From: Lachnospiraceae bacterium
GTDB lineage: Bacteria; Bacillota; Clostridia; Lachnospirales; Lachnospiraceae
NCBI GenBank assembly: GCA_030524635.1
Contig: JAUNGG010000003.1
Location: 1 to 64,000, forward strand
DNA: 64,000 nucleotides
Reading direction: 5' to 3'
Under the pieces are notes generated by a model, which was given only the letters and a program-made list of their open reading frames with translations, was not told the origin of the DNA and did not search any database. A program made the translations under genes and the position numbers. Numbering within the stretch: position 1 is the first letter of the stretch; each line of letters opens with the position of its first letter. Positions 1-7,224 of the stretch are shown piece after piece.

Positions 1-15
1 GTGGTGTGAGAGGTC

Positions 16-41
16 GGAATTTCTCTATTAAGAGAAATTCC
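16..41. repeat. Perfect 10-bp inverted repeat (hairpin)
   Basis: GGAATTTCTC at 16-25 and GAGAAATTCC at 32-41 form a perfect stem around a 6-nt loop, downstream of the DUF4317 gene. No T tract follows on either strand, so a terminator role is only possible. Confidence 0.5.
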
Positions 42-105
42 TCCTACTCGATTCTTTTGCGGGCTTTCCGTCTGCTTATTGGGCAGTAGGTTATTTCGTA
101 GCAGC

Positions 106-1320
106 TTATTGGCCAGCAGGGCCATCGTAAAAGATTTTAGCGGCGGCCGCTTCCGATTCAGCTGCCTCAGCAGAAGACGGTTCCATTCCGGCCTTTTCGG
201 TAGCCGCCACAGAGATTCCGTTGACGGTTACATTGTCATCGATCCCGATCACCAGGCAGCGCCGCCCGTCAATGATCCTGGTCTCCACCAGATCGGCGCA
301 GTCCGGGTCCACCTGGATGGTGATAACTGGGGTTTTGATCTCAAATTTTCTGGTATTTGCCACATTGGAGACCAGGAGAGAGGCTTTGGCTCCTGCCACC
401 TCATCAAAGTTGTGGTCGAAGGCTTCCATCTTCTCATCATCCGCTCCACTGGCTTCCAGAAGGGTGCGTACCTCATGCTTGTCCAGGGACAATGGCTCCG
501 GGTCATCCTTCTTCTCCTCGATCATGGCAGTAAGCTGTTCATGGATGTTCCGAACCAGCTCATAATCACAGGTTTCTCCAAGGGTTTCTTCCACCAGCAT
601 ATTGAAGGTTTCCTTCTGATCCCCTGCTGTCATAGGCATGGGACAGCCGGACAGCGTTTCCACAAAGGCCTCATGTAAATCTTCGCCGTTTTTGGAATAA
701 TAGAGAAAGCTGTGGATATCAGAGCTTCGCTCGTTAAAGGCTGGGAACAGAAAGCCGCGGTCCGGCATTTCCACGATCCAGTCACGGGTGCGGTTGCGGA
801 AGCAGTTCTCTTCCGAATCATAGGAGAGACCTGCCTTGGACAGCTTCACCGGACAGATGGAGCACAGGATGTAGTCATAGACCTCATCGGAGGCGTCAAA
901 CATTTCCAGATTATCAGAGGATTTTCCAGGAATGTCATAGAGGGCATGGATCAGCAGGATCAGATAATTTTCTCCGTAATCGTAGGTTTCAATGATCTTA
1001 TCGTAAAACTGCTCCAGAAGTTGGGGATCTTCTAAATGGCTGGTGCGCAGCTTTAAAAAGAAATGCTGGCCTCCGCCCGGCATCTCAGAATCCAGAGGAA
1101 AATCCATATTCAGAAGATTTTTCCCCAGGGTGCCGGACAGTGTCTTTCGGAAGATCTCAAAATATTTGAACCGTTCCTCCTCCGGCAGGGAGAGAAAGGC
1201 ATCTACCATTTCCGTCTTTTTATTTTTCTCACCATCCACATAGCATCCGCAGATGCGGGTGATGGCGCAGTTATCTGGAGTAAACTGTTTTTTGATTTCA
1301 GATATTTCTTTTTTATTCAT
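106..1320 (-). CDS. DUF4317 domain-containing protein
   Basis: This 404-aa protein starts MNKKEISEIKKQFTPDNC and matches my memory of the DUF4317 family of Clostridia, whose function is unknown. It has no signal peptide or membrane segment and is acidic and soluble, with an Ala/Glu-rich tail in the last 30 residues. It is transcribed leftwards, divergent from the small gene at 1558, and is probably monocistronic. Family assignment is by recall of the N-terminal motif; no catalytic residues can be named. Confidence 0.82.
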   Translation of the reverse strand: MNKKEISEIKKQFTPDNCAITRICGCYVDGEKNKKTEMVDAFLSLPEEERFKYFEIFRKTLSGTLGKNLLNMDFPLDSEMPGGGQHFFLKLRTSHLEDPQLLEQFYDKIIETYDYGENYLILLIHALYDIPGKSSDNLEMFDASDEVYDYILCSICPVKLSKAGLSYDSEENCFRNRTRDWIVEMPDRGFLFPAFNERSSDIHSFLYYSKNGEDLHEAFVETLSGCPMPMTAGDQKETFNMLVEETLGETCDYELVRNIHEQLTAMIEEKKDDPEPLSLDKHEVRTLLEASGADDEKMEAFDHNFDEVAGAKASLLVSNVANTRKFEIKTPVITIQVDPDCADLVETRIIDGRRCLVIGIDDNVTVNGISVAATEKAGMEPSSAEAAESEAAAAKIFYDGPAGQ

Positions 1321-1353
1321 GCTATGTAACCACCTTTACTTGTTTCACTGTGT

Positions 1354-1400
1354 CGTAACCATTCAGATGCCGGGTGCATAGACCTGCCTGAATGGTAACG
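1354..1400. repeat. 13-bp imperfect inverted repeat in divergent intergenic region
   Basis: Arms at 1354-1366 and 1388-1400 (core ACCATTCAG / CTGAATGGT) match at 12 of 13 positions around a 21-nt loop, between two divergent genes. It could be an operator or a leader hairpin for the DUF4317 gene. No T run follows. Confidence 0.5.
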
Positions 1401-1472
1401 CCGTATCCCATTATAGCCCAAATATTCAGAAAAAGCAATTTGACAGATTATGCTGTTAAATTTCCCGCTGTA

Positions 1473-1481
1473 TGGTATACT
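1473..1481 (+). promoter_or_regulatory. Extended -10 promoter for the gene at 1558
   Basis: TGGTATACT is an extended -10 (TG at 1473-1474, TATACT at 1476-1481). A clear -35 is lacking, as is common for extended -10 promoters. Confidence 0.5.
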
Positions 1482-1557
1482 CGTTGTAACAGTTCCGTAT
1501 TCGGACCGTTGCGAATAAAAATTGAGCAAAAAACCAAGATCAGGAGAACATGAAATA

Positions 1558-1887
1558 GTGGATAATAACGATGAGATGCGTCCGATCCAGTCGGCTGATG
1601 AATTATGGAAGATTTTGGAGTCCTGCCAGGGACAGACCTTTTATACCATGAAGAAGCTTCCCTTTACGTATGTGATCAAAGGCGGGGAGATGTTTGTAGA
1701 CCGGAAAAAGAAGTCTATTACAAAGGCCACCTGTTCGGCGGCCTGGGAAAAAGTCCAGGCGGATCAGGAACAGGTGATCACCGGACCGAAAAAGCTGAAT
1801 TGCTTTGGGGCGCCGTATCTGTGGGCGCTGTTTCTGGCATTGAATGTGGTAAGCCCGGCAAAAACAACCACAGCGCTGGAAGGATAA
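1558..1887 (+). CDS. Conserved hypothetical protein, about 109 aa
   Basis: I do not recognise a named domain. The protein reads as a small soluble alpha/beta domain with an ELWKILESCQGQTFYT segment, then KGGEMFVDRK and ITGPKKLNCFG, and ends in a hydrophobic stretch (YLWALFLALNVV). The GTG start at 1558 is preferred because AGGAGA lies about 11 nt upstream; a TTG at 1522 in frame would add 12 residues but has no ribosome site, and ATG 1576 is a third option. The stop lies immediately before a Fur-like palindrome. Confidence 0.65.
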   Translation: MDNNDEMRPIQSADELWKILESCQGQTFYTMKKLPFTYVIKGGEMFVDRKKKSITKATCSAAWEKVQADQEQVITGPKKLNCFGAPYLWALFLALNVVSPAKTTTALEG

Positions 1888-1904
1888 TTGAGAATGATTC
1901 TCAA
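1888..1904. promoter_or_regulatory. Fur-box-like palindrome
   Basis: TTGAGAATGATTCTCAA is a perfect 8-1-8 inverted repeat. Its inner 15 bases match the 7-1-7 Fur consensus TGATAATNATTATCA at all but two symmetric positions. It lies just upstream of the promoter at 1915-1942 that should drive the DUF2325 gene. Binding by Fur is inference. Confidence 0.6.
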
Positions 1905-1914
1905 GTGGCAGGAT

Positions 1915-1942
1915 TGCGAAGAAGGAAGTAATATGGTATGAT
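1915..1942 (+). promoter_or_regulatory. Promoter of the DUF2325 gene
   Basis: TTGCGA (1915-1920) and TATGAT (1937-1942) are separated by 16 bp, giving a predicted start near 1949. A Fur-like box lies upstream and a DtxR-type box lies over the transcription start. Confidence 0.6.
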
Positions 1943-1952
1943 TTACGCATGA

Positions 1953-1978
1953 GTTAGCGTATACTAACTAAAGTTAGT
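1953..1978. promoter_or_regulatory. Tandem DtxR/MntR-type operator (GTTAG/CTAAC half-sites)
   Basis: Three half-sites alternate in orientation: GTTAG (1953-1957), ACTAAC (1963-1968) and GTTAGT (1973-1978). The last two form a perfect 6-4-6 inverted repeat. DtxR/IdeR/MntR-family boxes are built from TTAG...CTAA elements. Its place just after the predicted start site suits repression. Confidence 0.55.
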
Positions 1979-2067
1979 CAAAACAAATCAGGAACGGTCC
2001 AATCCAGATCGATCCGGAACCATAAAACATGAACTTCCAATCATGAATGCATAAGGAGGAAACTGGA

Positions 2068-2358
2068 ATGAGTGTAGTGATTATTGGCGGACATGACCGG
2101 ATGGTATGTCAGTATGAGAAAATTTGTAAAGGATTTTGCTGTTCTGCAAAAGTGTTTACCCAGATGAGTGCAAATCTGTCCAAGCAGATCGGACAGCCGG
2201 ATTTGATGGTGTTATTTACCAATACCGTATCCCACAAGATGGTCCGCTGTGCACTGGAAGAGGCCAAGCGCACCAATGCCAGAGTAGTAAGATGCCATAC
2301 CAGCAGCAAGTCTGCACTGACTGAGATCTTAGAGCGGGAGATGGCAGCTGTAGGTTAG
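2068..2358 (+). CDS. DUF2325 domain-containing protein
   Basis: This 96-aa protein begins MSVVIIGGHDRM and has the short Rossmann-like fold of DUF2325: a GGH motif, a central LMVLFTN strand, and a TSHKMV-like stretch (TVSHKM) before a helix. The ATG at 2068 is chosen because AAGGAGG lies 8 nt upstream; an ATG at 2047 has no site. DUF2325 proteins occur near ferrous-iron transport genes in Clostridia (recall), which fits the Fur-like and DtxR-like sites upstream, but no feo gene is in the window. The gene appears monocistronic. Confidence 0.85.
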   Translation: MSVVIIGGHDRMVCQYEKICKGFCCSAKVFTQMSANLSKQIGQPDLMVLFTNTVSHKMVRCALEEAKRTNARVVRCHTSSKSALTEILEREMAAVG

Positions 2359-2501
2359 TTTCCGTCCAGATTCTTTCAAGATCATCTTTCCCAGGCGCTG
2401 CATTTGTGCTACAATCTCTTTGTATTTATTTGGAGGATTTTCAGAAAATCATGATCTTGTCCTTTTTTGAGAATGCTCCAGGCGAGAAGAGGAGGAGCAA
2501 G

Positions 2502-3443
2502 ATGATTACCATATCAAAGGAATATGTAGTAGATATTTTAAAGGGCGGCCAGGAGCCAGCTGCGTACTGCGAAAGCGGTGATACAGCAGTATTTGAGACA
2601 AAGGATTGCTATGATGATGACGATATTACAGAGGAGAATCCTTATGGAAATCACCCGGATGGTCTGGAAAATCCAGCTACCGGTCCCCTGTATGTGCAGG
2701 GAGCGGAGCCTGGCGATGTGCTGAAGGTGGAGATTGGAAAGATCCGGCTGAGAGGGTACGGAATCATGCGGACCTCGGTCACAGACGGCGCCTTCCATTA
2801 TTTATATCAGGAAAAGACTGCCAGAAGATTTTATTTTGAAACCAATCCAGATACCGGAAGAGAAGGCTTCTGGTTTGATGAGAAGCTGTGGCTGGATTGT
2901 GATACTATGATCGGTGTGATCGGGACAGCCGCAGAGGGAGATGGTGTGCTGACCATAACTCCAGGTGTTCACGGCGGAAATATGGACTGCAATCGGATCA
3001 CGGAAGGGTCCGTTTTGTATCTTCCGGTTCATGTCCCAGGGGCGCTGCTCTCCATGGGAGACCTTCATGCCAGAATGGGAGATGGCGAGGTGATGATCTG
3101 CGGGCTGGAGACAGGAGGAACCGTGGAGGTCCGTGTGACGGTGTTAAAGGGCGGTGAGCCGGCGGAAGCAGGCGTGCTCTGGGAAGCACTGCCTCTGCTG
3201 GTATCTGGTAAGCAGGTAATGACGATCCAGTCGGCAGAAAGCCTGGATGAAGCGGCTGCAATGGCGGCTCAGAAGATGCAGCGTCTGACTGCAAAGCTGA
3301 CCAGGCTGGATGATGTGAATTCCGGAATGCTGATGTCCCTTTTAGGGAATCTGGTGATCTGCCAGATCGTCAATCCATTAAAGACGGTGCGGTGTGAATT
3401 CCCATTGGATGTGCTTGCAGCGTACGGCGGGCAGCTTCCGTAA
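2502..3443 (+). CDS. Acetamidase/formamidase family protein
   Basis: This 313-aa protein belongs to the FmdA/AmdA family, zinc hydrolases that release ammonia from short amides. Family hallmarks seen are the GPLYVQGAEPGDVLKVEI segment near residues 65-85, GVHGGNMDCN near 160, and LHARMGDGEV near 190. The ATG at 2502 follows GGAGGA at 2491-2496; an upstream ATG at 2406 would add a non-family extension. The substrate cannot be read from sequence. A strong terminator follows, so it ends its transcript here. Confidence 0.88.
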   Translation: MITISKEYVVDILKGGQEPAAYCESGDTAVFETKDCYDDDDITEENPYGNHPDGLENPATGPLYVQGAEPGDVLKVEIGKIRLRGYGIMRTSVTDGAFHYLYQEKTARRFYFETNPDTGREGFWFDEKLWLDCDTMIGVIGTAAEGDGVLTITPGVHGGNMDCNRITEGSVLYLPVHVPGALLSMGDLHARMGDGEVMICGLETGGTVEVRVTVLKGGEPAEAGVLWEALPLLVSGKQVMTIQSAESLDEAAAMAAQKMQRLTAKLTRLDDVNSGMLMSLLGNLVICQIVNPLKTVRCEFPLDVLAAYGGQLP

Positions 3444-3511
3444 GGAGGGCCATGGTCAAATGCGTTTTGACTCTATAATAATAGAAGACGGAGCCCAAGG
3501 GCTTAAAAGAA

Positions 3512-3536
3512 GGCGCTGTGACCTGGTCACAGCGCC
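3512..3536. terminator. Bidirectional intrinsic terminator
   Basis: A perfect 12-bp GC-rich stem (3512-3523 with 3525-3536) is flanked by GTTTCTGTT on the right and by an A-rich tract on the left. It can therefore end transcription from both the acetamidase gene and the convergent CBS gene. Confidence 0.85.
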
Positions 3537-3550
3537 GTTTCTGTTCCTTG

Positions 3551-3967
3551 TTATTTCTTATCCATAATCTGATTGAAGTGATTCATAAAAAAGCTGATCA
3601 CCTGTTTTCTGGTGACGATGCCGATGAACATATTCCGGTCATCCACCACAGGGACAAAGTTTTGATTCAGAGCTTCAGAAAAAAGCTGAGCTAAATCTAC
3701 ATCGATCTTCACCGCCGGATTCCGGTCGGTCCGCACGATCGTCTGCAGCGTCATGGCCTGCCCCTTGGCATCTTCGTCCTTTCCGTCCAGGAAGGCCCAA
3801 AGGAAATCTCCCTCGCTGACCGTCCCTGCGTAGGTTCCATCCTCCCGGATAACGGGAACGGCAGTATATCCGCTGGCACGGAGCTGATCCATAGCCGTGG
3901 ATACGGTTATATTTTCTTCCAGATACATGGTCTCATTTTTCGTCAGTAATAATTGAAAAACATTCAT
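3551..3967 (-). CDS. CBS domain-containing protein
   Basis: This 138-aa protein is a tandem CBS pair (Bateman module) with little else. The first repeat covers about residues 15-60 (VSTAMDQLRASGYTAVPVI) and the second about residues 85-130 (FVPVVDDRNMFIGIVTRKQVISFF). Such modules bind adenine nucleotides or c-di-AMP and usually act as sensors; no catalytic domain is fused. A c-di-AMP cyclase is present at 53 kb, so nucleotide sensing is possible, but that is inference. It converges on the acetamidase gene across a shared terminator. Confidence 0.88.
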   Translation of the reverse strand: MNVFQLLLTKNETMYLEENITVSTAMDQLRASGYTAVPVIREDGTYAGTVSEGDFLWAFLDGKDEDAKGQAMTLQTIVRTDRNPAVKIDVDLAQLFSEALNQNFVPVVDDRNMFIGIVTRKQVISFFMNHFNQIMDKK

Positions 3968-4166
3968 CGTTTGGTAAATCCCCCATTTGTAAGTTGGAAT
4001 GTAACTGTTCAGTCCACCACGATTATAACAGATATTGAAGGAAAGAAAATGGTTTTCAAAATAATTTCACAGAAAATTCATGGCTTGTTTACAAATTTCG
4101 GCAAATCCCTGCAGATGGCTTTGAGCCTTTGCTATGAAAGTCTGCTGCTGGGCGCACGAAGGCTTG

Positions 4167-4450
4167 CTATGGGGTGATTTTCTGGGCTGCTGTTTTCGAA
4201 AATTCGGTGGTTACCAGATCCTCATAGGGAACCTGGGCGGAAAGCTCCCCGCCTTCCTCCAGGATATTTTCCAGGAGAAGAAAGCTTTCTTCTTCAAAGA
4301 TGGTATCTGCTTTCCAGGTGTTCTGGGATTGGTACCGTTCTACGATTCTGATCAGAGACTGGAGGTCAGTTTCTTTAAATTGAGGCTGAATGGTTTTGGC
4401 AATCTCCTCAGGAGTGTGAGAATTTACGTAGTTCAGGCCTTTTTGGATGG
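4167..4450 (-). pseudogene. ABC substrate-binding protein, C-terminal fragment (split by the island)
   Basis: The minus-strand reading encodes the last 91 residues of a COG0715-type substrate-binding protein, from IQKGLNYVNSHTPEEIAK to the stop. Its missing N-terminal part is at 15798-16543, about 11 kb away on the same strand. Joining both at the TGGATGG repeat keeps frame (TNAIQ followed by KGLNY) and gives about 340 aa, the normal family length. The reading continues upstream into island DNA to an ATG at 4511, but those first residues are not family-like. It is very probably not expressed as a functional protein. Confidence 0.85.
4431..4450. repeat. Left attachment site of the island
   Basis: GTTCAGGCCTTTTTGGATGG matches the right junction at 15785-15804 in 16 of 20 positions, including an identical TGGATGG (4444-4450). 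This heptamer is the likely crossover core. Confidence 0.7.
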
Positions 4451-4500
4451 GATGGAACGAAAGATACCAGAGGCATGTCAATAAGCCATGGTCTGCCTGT

Positions 4501-5730
4501 TTAATTAACATGGATTTTTATACGATACTCCTTTGGGGTCATTCCCTGATACTTCTTAAATACTCTGGTAAAATAATTAGCATCTGGAAAGCCACAATGG
4601 AGGGCAATGCTTTGAATGGAATTATGAGTAGTATTTAAAAGGATCAAAGCCTGACGAATCCGTGTTGTATTAATATAATTGGTGATTGTCATTCCTACCT
4701 CCTTTTTAAACAGGGCAGACAGGTAGCTGTTTGTAACAGAATGCATTTGCGCCATGCTGTCTAAAGACAGGTCTTCCTGATAATGGAAGTCAATATAGTC
4801 CAGACAATTCTGCACAATATAGGTGTAGCTCTGCCGTGAATAATTTTTGACCAGCAGGCAGTATTTGCGGATCATAGTGGTAGAGAGGATCTGAAGCTGA
4901 TGCATGCTGGTAGAATTCTCAATTTGTATGGCAAGCTGGGTGGAAATATGGTCAATGTGCAGAGGGTGTACATAGCCTGCCTGAGCGGCTTTCCGCAATA
5001 ATGTATTTTGCACAAAGAGCAGATTTTTCATATTTCTGATTGGATCAGCATTTCGAGGAGCTATTTTAAACTGACTCCATTTCATATGGATTGCCAGAGC
5101 CTCATCGGTATTTCCAAGTGTCACTGCATTCATTAAATCCGCTTCTGCCTGATAGCGTGCTTCCAGAGCCGAGATGGAAACGGAAGGAAGCTGGCGGATC
5201 GGATAATCTCTGTAATTAGGGAGGAAGGTACCTGCCGCTGCAGTGTCTGCCATCAAAAATTTTGTCTGTTTTCCTAAAAGTTCCGCAATAAAATAATGTA
5301 ACGTAGAGCGCCACACATATATGGAGGAGATCAAAGGAATCCGGTTGAAAAATTCCTGGACATCCTGGTGAAGCTCAGGAGGGACCTGATATTTCTGTAT
5401 AAATTCCTGAAAAACGGAAATCGTGACTTCCTGGAAGACAACAGGACCAATGATGCAGTAATGGTATGGGTAATCTGCCTGGAGCTCCTTTGGAAATGCA
5501 AATATCGTATAGTGTAAGCAGCCCAAATCTTCAAAATCAAAAACGATGTAGGGCTGAACGTTTGACTCGATGTGATGGATTAAATGCTCATAGCTGTATT
5601 GCCCGGAAATTTGTTGGCGGAATCCATAATCAACTTCTGCCATATTGGCATAAGGCGGTGTAAGCAGGATTGTCTGGACACCGTAGGTCTGAAAAAGAGA
5701 AATCATAGTATTTAATAAATCCACCTGCAT
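4501..5730 (-). CDS. AraC family transcriptional regulator (island)
   Basis: This 409-aa protein carries a C-terminal AraC double helix-turn-helix over about the last 100 residues. Helix 1 is seen in LSLDSMAQMHSVTNSYLSAL and the second in IQSIALHCGFPDANYFTRVF, ending GMTPKEYR. The long N-terminal region (about 300 aa) is a ligand-sensing part without a clear cupin. It is divergent from the HAD-GH3-transporter run at 5900 and is therefore its probable activator, responding to a sugar (inference). Its 3' end lies 50 bp from the island boundary. Confidence 0.9.
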   Translation of the reverse strand: MQVDLLNTMISLFQTYGVQTILLTPPYANMAEVDYGFRQQISGQYSYEHLIHHIESNVQPYIVFDFEDLGCLHYTIFAFPKELQADYPYHYCIIGPVVFQEVTISVFQEFIQKYQVPPELHQDVQEFFNRIPLISSIYVWRSTLHYFIAELLGKQTKFLMADTAAAGTFLPNYRDYPIRQLPSVSISALEARYQAEADLMNAVTLGNTDEALAIHMKWSQFKIAPRNADPIRNMKNLLFVQNTLLRKAAQAGYVHPLHIDHISTQLAIQIENSTSMHQLQILSTTMIRKYCLLVKNYSRQSYTYIVQNCLDYIDFHYQEDLSLDSMAQMHSVTNSYLSALFKKEVGMTITNYINTTRIRQALILLNTTHNSIQSIALHCGFPDANYFTRVFKKYQGMTPKEYRIKIHVN

Positions 5731-5899
5731 ATTTTACGCTCCTGTATCTGTTTTTATCATTATATCATAAAATTCAGCAATAATAGCATATTTTTGCTCT
5801 AAAAATAATGCAAGCACAAAAACATGCTACTTTTGCAAAATTCTGTTTGTGTTTTATCGTGAGCATTTCCTTTATAGTGAAGAAAAAGGAGGGAGCACA

Positions 5900-6622
5900 A
5901 TGGCAATATTAACAAATTACAAAAAAAAGAAAGAGTATCTGATCTGTATTGATTCCGATGGATGTGCAATGGATACCATGGACATCAAGCATATCCAATG
6001 TTTTGGACCATGCATGATTTCTGAGTGGAATCTGGAGCCATGGCGGGAGCAGGCTTTGCGCAAATGGAATGAGGTGAATCTTTATAGTATGACCAGAGGC
6101 ATGAACCGGTTTAAAACGCTTGCAATGGTTCTGCAATGGGTCGATGACACTTGCTGCAGGATAGAGGATATCAATAGTCTTGCAGATTGGGTGAACTATG
6201 CAGATGAATTATCCAATGCTTCCCTGAAACGGGAGCTTGAAAGAACAGGATGTCTGATATTTCAGAAAGCGTTTGACTGGTCTGTTGCGGTAAATCAATC
6301 CATCACCCTGCTGCCGGATGAGTTCAAAAAGCCCTTTGGGGGAGTAAAAGAAGCAATTGAAGCGGCACATCAGATTGCCGATATCGCAATTGTTTCTTCC
6401 GCCAATCGGGAGGCTGTAGTGGAAGAATGGGAAAAGTATGGATTGATGCAGTTTGTGGATGTGGTGCTGACGCAGGATATGGGAAGCAAAGCATACTGTA
6501 TCCGCGAAATGAAAAATTATGGGTATGAAGCAGACCATATTCTTATGGTAGGGGATGCTCCAGGCGACCGTGAGGCGGCAGAAAGAAATCAGGTGTATTA
6601 TTACCCGATTCTGGTAAGGTGA
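5900..6622 (+). CDS. HAD family hydrolase, probably truncated by an in-frame TGA
   Basis: The 240-aa product has the HAD motifs in order: motif I DSDGCAMDT near residue 18, motif II Ser in IVSSAN, motif III Lys in GSKAYC, and motif IV GDAPGD near residue 225. It is likely a phosphatase for a small sugar phosphate. ATG 5900 follows AAAGGAGGG. The TGA at 6620-6622 sits in an otherwise open frame that continues 38 codons (see 6623-6739) with protein-like sequence, so the C-terminus has probably been lost by a nonsense mutation. Core motifs remain, so activity may persist. It is first in the run leading to the GH3 and transporter genes. Confidence 0.82.
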   Translation: MAILTNYKKKKEYLICIDSDGCAMDTMDIKHIQCFGPCMISEWNLEPWREQALRKWNEVNLYSMTRGMNRFKTLAMVLQWVDDTCCRIEDINSLADWVNYADELSNASLKRELERTGCLIFQKAFDWSVAVNQSITLLPDEFKKPFGGVKEAIEAAHQIADIAIVSSANREAVVEEWEKYGLMQFVDVVLTQDMGSKAYCIREMKNYGYEADHILMVGDAPGDREAAERNQVYYYPILVR

Positions 6623-6739
6623 GAGGATGATTCCTGGAAGCGATTCTTGACGGATGCTCTTGGAAAATTTGAACGAGGCGGTTTTGGCGGCAGTTATCAG
6701 GATAAGCTGCTGCAGGAGTTTGAGGATAATTTATCTTAA
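6623..6739 (+). pseudogene. In-frame C-terminal extension of the HAD gene after TGA
   Basis: The same frame resumes after the TGA and encodes 38 residues starting EDDSWKRFLTDALGKF and ending with TAA at 6737-6739. The composition (aromatic, charged, amphipathic) looks like a genuine HAD C-terminal helix, and there is no start codon with a ribosome site for it alone. Confidence 0.65.
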
Positions 6740-6788
6740 ATATTAAGGAACAGAAGTTTGTTAAAAACAAGAATGCAGAGGAAAAAGC

Positions 6789-7169
6789 ATGTTATCAAAG
6801 AATGTGAAAAATGTGGAATCAGAAGAATCGGTGGATATCAGACAGATGATCGTTCTTGAAGAGGAGCTGAAAGATCTGAAACAGCAGTATGGATTAGAAG
6901 ATAAAAACAAGTGGTGGATACGACTTGGAGATAGGATTGCCAGAGGGACAGATCGGAAAGGAAAAAGGGTAAAACGGAAAACCTATATCCGGCTGGCATT
7001 GACCAGTGGCTGGCTGTGCGGAAGTCATCGTTTTTACAGCGGCCAGAAGCTTCTTGGAAGTTTGTATGCATTATTCTGCTGGACTGGAATTCCATTTGCT
7101 ATGACTTTGATTGACTTAATGATTGTTCTTCCGATGCAGTCCGATGAGTATGGCATGATTGAAGTGTGA
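6789..7169 (+). CDS. TM2 domain-containing protein
   Basis: This 126-aa protein has a charged, partly coiled N-terminal half (EEELKDLKQQYGLEDK) and a C-terminal TM2 domain over residues 65-120. The signature is seen in ALTSGWLCGSHRFYSGQKLLG, followed by a second hydrophobic helix. TM2 proteins are small membrane proteins of unclear function. A GAGGAAAAAGC site precedes the ATG. Its place between the HAD and GH3 genes suggests co-transcription; a link to sugar uptake is inference only. Confidence 0.85.
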   Translation: MLSKNVKNVESEESVDIRQMIVLEEELKDLKQQYGLEDKNKWWIRLGDRIARGTDRKGKRVKRKTYIRLALTSGWLCGSHRFYSGQKLLGSLYALFCWTGIPFAMTLIDLMIVLPMQSDEYGMIEV

Positions 7170-7224
7170 ATCCAGTCGGATATGGATCGCAAAATCCGAT
7201 TGAAATAAAGAAAAGGAGAAGCGT

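Noticed and set aside
6620-6739. Selenocysteine readthrough at TGA in the HAD gene
   Set aside because: No bacterial SECIS-like hairpin with the expected position was apparent, and HAD enzymes are not known selenoproteins; a nonsense mutation is simpler.
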